From Undaria pinnatifida (lineage: Eukaryota > Sar > Phaeophyceae > Laminariales > Alariaceae): 64,000 nucleotides of DNA. The translations under genes were made by a program, and so were the position numbers. Location: assembly GCA_012845835.1 (NCBI GenBank), contig JABAKD010000011.1, positions 11,036,381 through 11,100,380 of the forward strand, given 5' to 3'. Positions 12,501 through 22,294 of this stretch are shown piece after piece (positions within the stretch are counted from its first letter, which is position 1; every line of letters starts with the position of its first letter). The notes beneath the pieces were generated by a model, which was not told where the DNA came from, did no database searches, and worked only from the letters and a program-made list of their open reading frames with translations.

Positions 12501-14028
12501 AAAAGAAAAGAAAGCACGACGGGCAAAAAAATCCAGAACCTTTGGCAAAAGCGGAACTCTGATGCCAGGTATCAAAGCACAAAAAGGAAGCATATGACAC
12601 AATAAACCTCAAACAAAATAACGGCCGAAGGTCGAGGATAAGTATGTAGCCTCACCAAACAACCACTTAATAGTCCAGTCAAATTCAACTCATACCCAAA
12701 TAGTGAACACGACCCCGTCACTACTCGAGAGACTGTACCAACAGCCTATCCGACTCTTTACAAAGTAGTGCCGATCCTCGAAACAGGGCATACCCCCCAT
12801 GAGCTATGAAATAGAATCAACTCAGATGCCCAGGGGAAACCCATACAACGAGCAAAAACCCGATGATATCCCATTCGTAATTCCGAAACAAAGCCATCAC
12901 AATCGCAGATTGTAGCAACAGTTGAGCCTCCAAAGGAAGAATTGAGTCGAAAAAGGAGAAAAAGCTAAACGAAGCAACACGGCCAACAACCAACACCAAA
13001 ACAAAACATGGCAGCCAGCACTGCTATTGAAATTTAAAAACGAAACAAAACAAAACAGCCAAAACCAACACCAAAACAAATTGAAACCCGAGTTCGATTA
13101 TCGGATTGGACACCATGTCACGAATCGTGCCCTAGTGCAGCGAGGTCTAGAGTCAAGGCAGTCAAGGCGAGACAGACAAGGATATCTAGCCTACTAGCAT
13201 CGCAAGGTCCCCACGTGGGCTATGCCTGTAGCACGCCTCAAATATATTCATAATGACTGACCTCCGAAGGACCGATACGACCGAGTCCAGAGGGCGCTTG
13301 CACGTCCCTCGGGGGAAGAGAGCAAGTCCCCTGTGCAGGTGCTCAAGGTATGAAGTCTCCCAAGAGAGTAGTGTGTAGATGGTAACGTGATTGCTTATTC
13401 GCAGGTTCTGTGAACGTGGACCCAGGGAATTGATTGTGTCCGGGTGGGGCAGCCACACCCGACTTAGAGAGGGGGCGTAAATAGCGCGGCCCTTATTATC
13501 ACGAAAACGCCTCTGCCATAGTAACTCTTGAAATTGTCACGGAACCGTAACATTCCCACTCATTCTTCGCCACACGTTGGGTGCTCAGTGTAGGCAGGTG
13601 TTGCAAGGTGCGGATAAACGCCGTTGGAAAGTCGTGAGACAATCCCTTTGGTATATGCGCAGATAATATCGGTTATATTGTGCCTCCAACGCTAGCTCGT
13701 ACTGTTACTTATTTGTGCCTTTCCCGCGTTCGTAAGGTGTGGTCAAGACGGTGGACACGAGCGTACGGCATACCTTGGCGGCCGAACGCACGTAGGGGAA
13801 TGGGCCGACGGTGTTCGCAACGGCTACGGAACCGACGCGTTGTCGAATAGCACCATCTTAGAAGGCTCTTTCAAGCGAAACCAAAAACACGGAGTAGGCA
13901 CGCTCAGAAGTGGTGATGGGAGTGTTGTGAACCAACTCTGGGAGAATGGCAAGCTGGTAACAGCTTCACAGGAGAACCCATGTGACTTGGTGCAACACCA
14001 ACCAAAAAAGCAGACTTCCGTGGACTAG
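402..14028 (+). CDS. MORN-repeat protein gene, four coding exons identified, 5' part not found
   Basis: MORN (membrane occupation and recognition nexus) repeats are ~22-residue units that form a beta scaffold and often bind phospholipids or act in cytoskeletal assembly. The exons are 402-491, 599-738, 11,525-11,662 and 13,737-14,028. Units visible in order begin YRGDKRFWRPHGHGK, YEGEWRQGLHHGQGS, YTGHWKLGKKNGSGT, YEGGWLDDHRHGQGT, YKGGWEEGRMHGTGC, HVGEWADGVRNGYGT and LEGSFKRNQKHGVGT, so at least seven. Splice sites are AG/GT at every junction. Phases agree: phase 0 between the first two exons and phase 2 at the next two, each completing an Arg codon. The last exon ends in TAG at 14,026-14,028. 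The first intron after exon 2 is ~10.8 kb, so more small exons may be hidden. No start codon could be assigned upstream of 402. The exact role is unknown. Confidence 0.82.
599..738 (+). CDS. MORN gene exon
   Basis: The acceptor is CTGTCCAG and the donor is GTAAGC. The 140 nt encode two full MORN units (YEGEWRQGLHHGQGS and YTGHWKLGKKNGSGT). The exon ends after two bases of an Arg codon (AG), which the first G of the exon at 11,525 completes. Confidence 0.82.
945..1107 (+). repeat. Dispersed repeat, inverted relative to the copy at 10,787-11,262
   Basis: It contains AAGTTTAGGATGGATTTTTT and ends near ATCACTGGATAAAGGAACAG-AGGCGCC. The reverse complement of the same material appears at 10,787-10,815 and 11,113-11,262. 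In that second copy the two parts are separated by a duplicated insert. Family unknown, perhaps a MITE. Confidence 0.55.
1741..2032 (+). repeat. tRNA-derived SINE (family 1)
   Basis: It starts GCCGGTCGCCCCGGTGG and carries a tRNA-like RNA polymerase III promoter. An A-box-like GGTGGCGTGTCAG is followed by a B box, GAGTTCGAATCC. A body that includes CGACGAGCAGTGGGATTGCT follows, and it ends in an A-rich tail. The same structure recurs at 9,072, 25,491, 28,210 (minus), 52,430 (minus) and 60,017. Confidence 0.85.
2033..2999. other. Intron sequence, nothing recognised
   Basis: The segment is AT-rich. Open frames occur on both strands but none resembles a known family. It ends in a G-rich run (GGGAGGGGGGGCGG-like) just before a SINE tail. 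Confidence 0.5.
3000..3088 (+). repeat. 3' tail fragment of SINE family 1
   Basis: It has the SINE 3' end motif ACCTGTGACC..GCTTGTCCAGAAGCTGG followed by an A-rich tail with AAAACAAAAAC. The tRNA-like head is absent. Confidence 0.6.
5420..5427. repeat. 8-bp target-site duplication, left
   Basis: TCAGAAAC lies directly before the CAGGG terminus. The identical octamer follows the other end of the element. Confidence 0.85.
5453..5850. repeat. (GGGTC)n / (GACCC)n palindromic array
   Basis: About 20 tandem GGGTC units run to 5,558, then the array flips to GACCC through the palindrome GGGTCAGCTGACCC. It continues with spacers such as GCGAGATTTTGAAA. The two arms could form a long hairpin. The array lies inside the hAT-like element, where subterminal repeats usually serve as transposase binding sites. 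Confidence 0.9.
6160..6655 (+). repeat. ~255-bp tandem duplication with CTG microsatellites
   Basis: Two copies start near GTGCAGTC(T/C)(T/C)C(G/A)GCCCCGGCAAGCAGCC (6,164 and 6,420). Each contains a CTG run (about 6,300-6,330 and 6,555-6,597) and ends near TTACGTTTGGTCACATTTCG. Confidence 0.8.
7295..7302. repeat. 8-bp target-site duplication, right
   Basis: TCAGAAAC follows the CCCTG terminus and matches 5,420-5,427 exactly. Confidence 0.85.
8200..9071 (+). repeat. Degenerate ~500-800-bp duplications with CTG microsatellite
   Basis: Segments near 8,251-8,400 and 8,760-8,900 share GCATCATGTCTG/GCCTCATGTCTG contexts. The CTG-rich block at 8,540-8,720 (GCTGCTATGAATACG, then a GATCAGCT motif) recurs at about 9,395-9,520 after the SINE. 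No coding function is recognised. Confidence 0.5.
9072..9380 (+). repeat. tRNA-derived SINE (family 1)
   Basis: It is a complete-looking copy: head GCCGGTCGCCCCGGTGG, B box GAGTTCGAATCC, body with ACACTCGATGAAAAATCGAC, and a tail with AAACAAACAAAC. Confidence 0.85.
9381..10786. other. Intron sequence with no gene recognised
   Basis: Apart from a CTG block near 9,400-9,435 and a short CTG run near 10,515, nothing familiar is seen. Open frames are under 100 codons and show no family resemblance. Confidence 0.5.
10787..11262 (-). repeat. Inverted copy of the 945-1,107 repeat with a duplicated insert
   Basis: The outer parts match the reverse complement of 945-1,107. The middle holds two ~90-bp copies (about 10,826-10,915 and 11,009-11,100) of a unit with ACGCAGCTTGCAAAGATGAG. 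A diverged relative of that unit is at about 49,012-49,090. Confidence 0.55.
11525..11662 (+). CDS. MORN gene exon
   Basis: The acceptor is GCGAAAG after a pyrimidine-containing stretch, and the donor is GTATGA. The 138 nt encode two MORN units (YEGGWLDDHRHGQGT, YKGGWEEGRMHGTGC). It enters and leaves in phase 2, so both flanking introns share a phase. Confidence 0.82.
11700..12134 (-). repeat. LTR of the TRIM-type element (left copy)
   Basis: It is 435 bp and is followed directly by the C7TT tract that is the minus-strand polypurine tract. It is near-identical to 13,116-13,552. Confidence 0.85.
13087..13115 (-). other. Primer-binding site with extended tRNA 3' similarity
   Basis: On the plus strand this reads like the last 29 nt of a tRNA. 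A T-arm with loop TTCGATT between CCGAG and ATCGG is followed by an acceptor strand ATTGGAC, a discriminator A and CCA. A usual LTR primer site matches only ~18 nt, so the match running through the T-arm is longer than needed. Confidence 0.6.
13116..13552 (-). repeat. LTR of the TRIM-type element (right copy)
   Basis: It is 437 bp. It is preceded on the plus strand by a tRNA-3'-end-like sequence ending ACACCA, which is the complement of the primer-binding site. Confidence 0.85.
13737..14028 (+). CDS. MORN gene terminal exon
   Basis: The acceptor is CGTTCGTAAG. The 292 nt complete an Arg codon and then read 96 more residues to TAG. It holds two clear MORN units (HVGEWADGVRNGYGT, LEGSFKRNQKHGVGT), a partial third, and a short polar non-repeat tail ending KKQTSVD. 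Confidence 0.8.
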
Positions 14029-16137
14029 GGTCGCGTTGCATTTACTGTATGCACATCGGCGAAATAGATTTTTTTTTCTCGCGAAGAAATTTCTTCGGGC
14101 TATCGAGGCAGTAGTTTGTAGTTAAACGTGCATCCGAACACTGCGTCGACATTGGCTTTGACCGTGTTTGCACTCTCTGTTGTTATAATGGCACAGGGGT
14201 GTGTAGGCACGAATGTGTACCTTTGCATTGCGATGCATGCAAGAATCAGCCATACCCGGTCGATGCAAAATTCGCGCTTCTCGCGGTGTCGGCCTGTTTT
14301 GCGCATAATTTAGCCAGCCATTCGTAAATAGCTCAGCTAGTTGAGTACGTAAATAAGCCCTGGTACCTGGTGCTTTTGGAAGTTTGCTTACAGCCTGGTA
14401 CCTGGTGCTTTTGGAAGTTGTTTACTCATCGACAGGTGCTTCGCTTTTCAGTTTTGTTAAAGCGCCGACCTTGGATGGGCTTTTTTCTCCAGGCTTCAAC
14501 CTGGAGTCTCACAAACGGAAGATATTTTTGTGAGCACATTTTGAGTGAAGACACTGAGTGAAGCACAAAAATCACCACCTGGTGAGGTACCCCTTGTTCG
14601 ATTGACCCTCAAAACCCGTTCTTCGGCGACAGCAGCAGGATCGCGACAATTTTTGCATGCCTCAACAGCCTAGCACATACATGTCGTCGACCTCGGCAGA
14701 GTTTCGGCACCAGGGGTGGAGGGTGTGGGACGAAATCTGTACCTCGCGAGCTCACCGACATGCACCCACCCAGGCGCACCACCCTGCGGTGCGGCACTGT
14801 GTGGCTCTGGGCCGTGACGTGCCGTGCCGTGCTGCGTGCTTTGCTGTACTTTCTCTATTCGTACATGTCAGGTATCATTCGAAATGTCATATCATATCAG
14901 GTACCGATACTAGATAGTACTATTATTAACAAGAGCGGCGGCGGGGGATCGAACGACGGCGAGCGAGCGAGCGATCGGGCGACGGCGGGCGATCGACGAC
15001 GGTGCCACTCTGTACTACAGCAGGACGTAGTACCTGGTACAATACAGCAGTAGTACAGCACAGCACACAGCAGAAAACAAGTCCACCAAAGTCCTCCCCA
15101 TGAACCCACAATGTGTGTATTTATGTACGATAATAGTAACAGACCTCGAACCAATCCACGCAGCCAATCAGATGGCGTCCTGGGGGCGTGGCGAACACTG
15201 AAATAGAATGGTACCCGATTTTGGCCACGAAGGCACCGTGTATGCCCGATTTTGGCCATCGCTAATAATAATGTTATATATCCTTGAACCCTACCCATGG
15301 CATATCACTCTGTTCCGAAAGGTTGGGTAGCATGATAGCATTCCGAAAGGTTGGGTAGCATGATACAAGCAGCAATTATTTCGGCATAAAATAATTGAAC
15401 TTTTCAACAGTGTATTGCACTCTTTGGTATTCCGTCAGGGAGACAAAGAATCGGAATTAAATTCTGAGCGCACTTTTTTTAGGGATTTCTTGAATATTTT
15501 ACTTCGACATAAGCCGAAGTCGGCGGTGAAGGCAAAGTCTTCCAGACGCATTTTTTTCGAGACGGTGGCAGTCGCTGACCTCTACGCTGCTGCTGCTGCT
15601 GGTGCTGTCCAGAGTTCTTCCGTGTCTGTTTTGCGTGGCCGCATTGTATCGATCATGCCAACTGACAATGGCGATAAAACAAAAAAAAGCAGGAACAAAC
15701 GCACACACACCACCTCCTCGGGGCCTCCAAAGAAGGCCTTTCTTTTCTGCGCCAGTTGGTAGGAATGCCGATGACACCGGCCAAGATCCACCCGAGCCGT
15801 TGCGGACCTCTACCTTCTCGGAGCCACAACAGAGTTACATCAAGACGATTGATTGCGTTACTTTGCATTGTCTACTCTGCTTACTATATTTCACTGCTGC
15901 TGCTGTTCTGTCTCTGTCGTGGTTTGGTGACCACAGACCATGGACTCTGGGTGTGCTGGGTGTGCTGGTGGCGGCTTGTAGTCCATCGTGTACGAACTGT
16001 GCACTACTTCACCAGCTTGTTATTTACGGGTGCGGTACTTTTTTATTTTTTTTCTCTTCGTTTTTTCCAGGGCATGTCATACGGCCGAAAGTGCGGGCCG
16101 AGTCGGACCGCGGGCCGATCTGAAAATTGTCATGGGC

Positions 16138-16575
16138 CGGTCCAGCTTCCAGCGCCAGATTGAACCAGCTATCTCCGCACGAACAGCACAGCAGCCTGAC
16201 TGACAACATGATGCTGTAGATTAAAAAAGAACAGCCGGTAGCATAGCAGCACCAGCGATCTTCTCTGCTGGACACATGCTTCCGCAACCGCGAACAACTG
16301 ACTGGATCACGCAGCGTTACTCAGCACGACACCAACATGAGCCACCCCCAGTAGTCTTCAGGTTTGTTTCGTCTAGCTTCCAGCGCTAGATTCAACCAGC
16401 TACCTCCGCACGAGCAGCAGCAGCCCGACAATATTATGTCGCTGTAGATATCATACTTCGGAGCTTGACGGTTGGTTTAAAAAAGGAAGCGTCGATGCTC
16501 TCTCTCCGCCTTTCGCGTTGGATTCAACCAGGCACTATGTCGGCACAACGAGCAGCGCAGCGCCTTAAATAGTAT
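16138..16575 (+). repeat. Three degenerate tandem copies with GATTCAACCAG core
   Basis: Units near 16,143, 16,374 and 16,505 share CTTCCAGCGC(C/T)AGATT(G/C)AACCAG-like sequence, then GCACGA(A/G)CAGCA(C/G)AGCAG and a (G)CTGTAGAT or TATGTC tail. The units are spaced ~130-230 bp apart. Confidence 0.5.
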
Positions 16576-17815
16576 GTCTTATTTTGGGCGTCCTCGCGAG
16601 CTACAGTTCTTGAATGATGTTTTCTTAGTGTTTCCCACGCTCCGAAGTGCCCGCATTTCGTATCTGGGGTGGGCGTTGGGCGTTGACCGTTTAACAGTTT
16701 CTTATATCATCACTGTTGATAGTTTTCCCATGTAATCGCCCAGTTACAGCTAAGCCGTTGCCGCATCCAATTCCTTATTACTGTAATAACAAAGTTGAGC
16801 CTTTCTTTTTTTTACCTTGCCGTTGTCATTGGCAAATTCGACCAACAGTCGCCGCAAAATGGGTAGTTCTATATAACCAACAGTCGCCGTAAACGAGCGT
16901 CGTCTGGTCTCACGAAAATACCAAGAACCATACAACCAAACTCTGTGTGTAGCGGCCAACCGAGGCAGAAAGCGTACACCATCCAGGCTGTGGGCACGTC
17001 AAAAATGACCCCCAAAAAGCTGCATTGCAGTCAAGAAAAAAGGTTCAAATACATTTTTTTCGCGCTCCTCGCAAAATTAATTAAATTGCCAATAGTAGGT
17101 AAGACTATGATTGTGCAGCCAGAAATACCGGTGGTAGTGTGTAAGAAAATGACAGCTCAAACTGGGCAACACGATAAGGAACAGTAAGGTAACAAGAAGC
17201 AGTGACTAACGCCCACCCAAGAGGTAAGAAATGAGCTCACTGAGTTGGGAGGTGTTCTTCATTGCTCATTACCCACGTGGGTTGTGGTTCTTCTCTGGGT
17301 GTATATATTCAAAAATCCAAGAAACAAGAGATGCCAACTCCAGGTTGAATTCGGGCCAAGGATAAGAAGTCGCCACATATTTTTGGGAAAAGTAGCTAGT
17401 GAGGGCACCCAAAATAATACTTTCAGCTTGGGCACGAAATTGCGCCCCCCCTACGGGCACCTACAAAAAGGAAAATATTACTGACCCAGGCTGGGTTTGT
17501 CAATTACCTGGAAGAGGGTGCGTTGTACTCTGACTTCAATCTAATGGGTTCCAGTGTTATTACGAGCGGAGCCATTTTCTAATTTTCGACGCTTTTTTGC
17601 CATCCGACAGTCGATGTGCAGCATGAGATTCAACATTGATCCTCGTGTTCTGCCACGCTGTGAATTTGAAGAAGATAGGGGTTTCCGATATGTATACGCA
17701 GGCTTTTTGTACCAGAGGGTCCGGGGTCCGAGGGTAGGGGTGTTATAACGGTTCAATTCCCACCAATGGGAATCACATTCATTGCGAGTGCACAGGGGCT
17801 GATAAACACCATCCC

Positions 17816-17823
17816 CTGTAGCA
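17816..17823. repeat. 8-bp target-site duplication, left
   Basis: CTGTAGCA precedes the TAGAGTTGC terminus and matches 25,420-25,427 exactly. Confidence 0.85.
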
Positions 17824-17999
17824 TAGAGTTGCACCCCGGCCTGAAAAAATGGAACCGGGTACCCGGACCGGCTTGAGGGACTTTAAACCGGTCCGGAACA
17901 GGGTACCAGGCCTCCCCAGGGGCCCGGGTACCCCGGGTACCCGGCCTCCCCAAGAGCCCGGGTACGCCGGGTACCCTGGTTACGTTTGCTTTTTCGGCC

Positions 18000-18325
18000 C
18001 GTTTGAGCGGCATAACGGTCTTCAGGTGGGGTGTTTAACGCGGAAGGTGGGAGGGTATGACTTCATTTCGTCTCTCTCAATGATTCATGACGAAGACAGA
18101 GGGCCAGTAGGGCTCTGTGGGATCCAGGAGGAGACGTGCGTCCATACATACCCGGGTTACATATACTTTTTGGGCCCGTTTTTCGGGCTTCCGGCGTGGT
18201 GGTAACGCGACAGGTGGGAGGACATGACTTCATTTCGTCTCTCTCGATGAATCATGCCAAAGACAGAGGGCCAGTAGGTCTTTGTGGGACCCAGGAGGAG
18301 AAGTGCATCCCTACATAATAGTCGT
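18000..18325 (+). repeat. ~165-bp tandem duplication inside the second hAT-like element
   Basis: Both copies contain GACTTCATTTCGTCTCTCTC, then an AGACAGAGGGCCAGTAGG motif and a CAGGAGGAGA motif. One copy lies near 18,030-18,150 and the other near 18,210-18,315. Confidence 0.75.
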
Positions 18326-18729
18326 TGGGAGTTATACGATTATTATACCATCATATATCTATACAACAAGCATAGAAAAAAAAATGCATACCTCCTCCTT
18401 CGTTTATAGCTCATCATAATATGACATGTCATCAGGGAAATCCTTAAGAGTATGGTTGCTTGCATGAAACAAATCATGCAAAAAAATCTCACCCAGAAAC
18501 AGCGAAACAGCACGGAGGGGTATAAGAAAAATGCTGGGAAACCTTTCGCCCACACTATGTTGCAACAAAAAGCTTTCGTCACACGTAAAAAAGACCTCGC
18601 GATAAGATCCACAGACCGATATATCCGCCCAACTAACTTCTATAGGGGGCAATGGGGAACAGGTATGTATACAGCAGTCTTGGGGGCTCCGTAAGTCGAA
18701 ATTGCCGGGTACCCCGGGTACCCGGGTGC

Positions 18730-19495
18730 TATTAGAGATGCTACTTGTCCGTAACAATCATGTCGTTTCTTGATAACACTTAAGAGTCATCTGGTATACA
18801 TTGCGACTTGTTCGTACAACAGACAGGTATAATAAGTCTGTTAGATGTCGTTTATCGATGCGGTATTTAGCATGCAGGAGTCTCAGCAGTAAACAACTTC
18901 GATATATGATGCACAGCAGCTTACTGGTTAGTCATATCCAAAAGCTGGTACATGTAGTACGTCCGAGTAATGTTGGTACGAAAAATAATGCGGCGCAATA
19001 AGGTACGGTTAGCAAAGTTCATGGAATATGATTTTAGGTTGACCGTCGGGACGTTGACGTAGCTAAGCTCCCAGAAGCAAACCTCAGGGAACATTGCCAT
19101 AGGTACGGTAGACCACGAGCAAGCCTCAGGAAACGTTGCTGAAGGTAGAGCAGACAACTACTCGTAGAGTACATCTGTTCGTAGATTAAGGCATTGTGCC
19201 GTCTCGATCAGGTGATGATTAGGCCCACCTCGATCACTCCTCTTTGCTCACCATCAGCTCTCATCTGCTGAGCAAATAAACCATCAATCAACATATCGGC
19301 TTGGGGTCGCCGACCAACGAACTTCTTCTCTATTCTTCTTTGAAGCTCTCCTACAGGCACACTTACGCGTGAGTCTGCGTTACCCTCTACAAATTATATA
19401 GGCTGTCTTGATCGGGTAATCCGCAAGCGAGCCTACGTCAGCGTATACCAGCTACGGGCTGACACACGCTACGCACCGCCGCCTAGAGTTCAATA
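18730..19495 (+). repeat. 5' LTR of the Gag-only copia-type element
   Basis: It is 766 bp and is delimited on the right by the primer-binding site GGTTATGAGCCTCG. It matches 24,527-25,292 at about 98%. Confidence 0.88.
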
Positions 19496-20406
19496 GGTTA
19501 TGAGCCTCGACTCGCGTCAACGCGTCAAGCAGCTAGCACACGGATTCACGATCATCACTGAGGAAGGCTGATCAAGAAATCTACTGCTGATTACAGGAGC
19601 TTCTACATCTCTACACGAGTACGACGAGAAGCATCAGACGGAGGACTACGAGTACTTCGTTTGAAACGCGCGATAAGTGAGTGAGCATATCTAGAGGACC
19701 TTACGCACTCAATCAGAGCAATTGATGCCAGAGCTGGTCGAGGTACCCAAAGGTATAGAACGCCACCGCATCATAGGTTGTAATAAATCAACCATCCACG
19801 CGCACGGGATCCTTCTTTACATCCTCAAGGACCCCAAAACAAAACCTCGATATACTCGAGTAAACAACTGCTGAACGTTGCCTCGTAAATAATCGGTTCG
19901 CCCTGAGCAACAGCAGTACAAAGGCAACTCTCGACAGTACAAGCTACTGTCTGTTAATAGAGCTCTGACCTCTAATTCAAAGACTTCACGTGTGATCATC
20001 GTGATAGACCGACCAAAATTCGAGCCCAACGCACCTCTCGTTTAGAGTGCGGGCCATAGGCGTGACTTCTCAGAAAGAACTCGCCAAACTCCAAGCGGCA
20101 AGCTTTATCAAGAGCAACTCCCGGCAGTAGAGTAGCTGTTTGTTAAAGGAGACTCTTATCATCAAGGCGACTAGTGCAAGCGAGCACCCCACCCAGCAGC
20201 ATCAGAAGGTACTTCGTACTGCTGTATTTTTTGGAATTTCGAAAAAATCGGAAATCTCCATACCGCCTTCGATTTCTACACAAGCACCACTACTGGACTT
20301 GAAACGGCTGTTTAATACAGCAGCTCGTATCATACGTGCGGCGAGATTACTGGTACTACTATTGATACACTGCTGTGCAAGTACCGATATCATACAAGAC
20401 ATCTGA

Positions 20407-21370
20407 ATGAACTGCTATCTGGTACCTACTCATCATCACCATGGGGGAAACCAACAGCAGCACTTCATTCGCCAACGCCATTTTAAAGGACTAGGGACGT
20501 TCGATGGGCGAAGCCCAGCTGATTTTCGAGATTGGTATAAACAATTGGCAGTTGTAATTGGATTATCCAGACGCGATATCGCTAATCTCATTAAAGGGCA
20601 TCCTCGACCGACCGAAGCGACGGCCGGTTCGGGCTCCACACCAGCCCTCGCACAATAAATCGCAGCTCTGAAAGGGCGAATCAAGATCTGTACGCCATGC
20701 TTTTCCTATTAACGGAGAAACCAGCATATCTACTTGTACTCAAGCACGAGGATGAGACTGGGACGACCGGTGACGGACAAAAGGCCCTAGAAGAGCTTGT
20801 CTCGTACAACAAGGTCAATGACGAAGTGATCCGGGCGAAAATGGACAAGCTCGCAACTCCAACATGGAGCAAGGAGAAGATCCGGACTCGTACTTTATTG
20901 AAACGACGCTCGCGCGCTCCGAGCTCGAGAAGATGAACGAGCCGATTACCGACCGCAGATTCAAGGATATCTGTGTACAAGGGTTTGAGTACAAGGACAT
21001 CAAGATGATGATGTATCTAGACCCAACTTTAGACATCGATCAGATGCAAAGCACGATGCGCCATCTTTACTTGGATGATCTTTCGCCAACAGCGACACTA
21101 CAAGATCGCTGTTCGTGGCGTAGCCATGACTGCGGCATCGACCTGCAGTCATTGCGGAAGCAAGGGCACTACGCCCGCAACTGCTGGAAAAGGAAGGACG
21201 ACAACGACAGCAAGTCTACTGGCGCCCACAACCAGCAGAAGAACAAGGAATCTTCAAACGGCAAGGCAGCATCCAACGTAGGAGCTGAGCACAAGTGGTG
21301 TTCTGTACACAAGACTACCTCGCACGACGACACAGCATGCTACAAGCAAGGAGCGCCACGCCCACCGCAG
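20407..21370 (+). pseudogene. Copia-type Gag region of the LTR element at 18,730
   Basis: Gag packages element RNA into virus-like particles. An early segment reads FKGLGTFDGRSPADFRDWYK, like the start of copia Gag (UBN2/DUF4219-type). Helical parts such as ALEELVSYNKVNDEVI follow. A zinc knuckle of the form C-S-H-C-x4-H-x4-C lies near 21,150-21,190, followed by WCSVHKTTSHDDTACY, a second motif common after copia knuckles. Related sequence is at 42,700-43,005 and 53,900-54,300. The region is broken. Confidence 0.75.
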
Positions 21371-21539
21371 AGTGGACGCGCTCACACTGCCTCTGCTGTA
21401 CAAGGCGCGAGCACACGCCCCACCGACGACGAAAAAACCGCCCCTCAAATTCGACGATCGTTTCGAAGAGGGATTCGCGTTTACAGGGCTGCTAGCTGGT
21501 AGCGACAACAGGGTTTTTCACCCCAACGGTAGCGGCAAA

Positions 21540-21960
21540 AGGGGTTTTCCCCGCAACAGCGACAGGTTCACGATGATTGTGGACAGCGGCGCGTCGGACC
21601 ACTTGATAGACGCGGAACTGATTCCAAGACTGCGGAAAAGCATGAGGGATTACAAGAAGCTAAAAGATCCGAAGACCATCATGGCCAACGAGAACAAGAA
21701 GGTATTCGCAACAGCAACAGGCATCATCTGGAAATACATCATCGACCAGGCTGGCAAGCGTGTTCCTGTTCGCATCTCGGCCACGTTCGTACCTGGATTG
21801 GGACGCCACGTCTTCTCCTCCATCAAAACAATGCAATCAGGAGTAAGCACTATCCTCGAGACAGGAAACCCCCGCTTGCAGTTCGACAGCAGCACTTCGC
21901 TTCCGCTCACCCAACACCTAGAGGACAAGGGCGTATGCTCTTACGACGTGTTTCTTCGCA
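21540..21960 (+). pseudogene. Copia-type aspartic protease of the LTR element at 18,730
   Basis: The protease cuts the polyprotein during particle maturation. The catalytic-type motif DSGASDHL is visible, followed by the beta-rich stretch that ends FVPGLGRHVFSS, typical of Ty1/copia proteases. It sits directly downstream of the Gag knuckle in the expected order. Confidence 0.78.
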
Positions 21961-22294
21961 CCCTGGGCGACACGGCTGATGCGTCATCAACGCCTGCTGT
22001 AGTTCCTGCAGCACAGGCAAGCAACGACGCCAATCGAGGCGATTGCACCTTCAACGAGATCCAAGAATTCTGCACCAAGCCCAGCATAGCCATGGAGCAC
22101 ACCACGACGGTAACGCCCCACCGAAAAAGGGTATCCGCGCGGTATGGATAGAATCATGCGACCCAAAAGGAGTGCACACCAACAGGCGGAAACAGCACCC
22201 CTGAAGAGGCTACTGTCACGGAGACTGAGCGCCAACATGCGCAAACCCCGGCCATCACGCCCGAGAAAGCCATTGTCACTGAGACGGAGCGCTT

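Larger units (their letters stand above)
11700..13552 (-). mobile_element. TRIM-type non-autonomous LTR element
   Basis: Two direct repeats of ~436 bp (11,700-12,134 and 13,116-13,552) start TGTCACGAATCG and end near ACGGAACCGTAACA. I count about ten differences, so the insertion is fairly young. The internal 0.98 kb has no recognisable Gag or Pol. Orientation is minus. The primer-binding site lies against the right LTR (complement of 13,098-13,115, beginning TGGTGTCCAATCC). A polypurine tract, AAGGGGGGG on the minus strand, lies against the left LTR (12,135-12,143). The flanks share TTCC, a possible 4-bp target duplication. It is inserted in the last identified intron of the MORN gene. Confidence 0.85.
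14029..17823. other. Intergenic region with short repeats, no gene recognised
   Basis: It contains a duplicated CTGGTACCTGGTGCTTTTGG at 14,360-14,420, GAGC/GGCG-rich low complexity at 14,930-15,010, and a 31-bp duplication with CCGAAAGGTTGGGTAGCATG at 15,316-15,370. At 16,140-16,570 there are three degenerate ~75-bp copies of a CAGC/GATT(G/C)AACCAG unit. Open frames up to 173 codons show no recognisable family. Confidence 0.5.

Noticed and set aside
13087-13115. 3' half of a tRNA gene
   Set aside because: Only the T-arm and acceptor part exist, CCA is encoded, and it directly abuts an LTR, so a primer-binding site explains it.
15415-16203. Open frames of 115-173 codons as host genes
   Set aside because: Several frames overlap on both strands, none has conserved motifs, and composition is that of the surrounding non-coding sequence.
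18725-18729. A target-site duplication for the Gag-only LTR element
   Set aside because: The 5-bp flanks GGTGC and AGTAT do not match. The surrounding GGGTACCC repeats make chance partial matches easy, so none is claimed.
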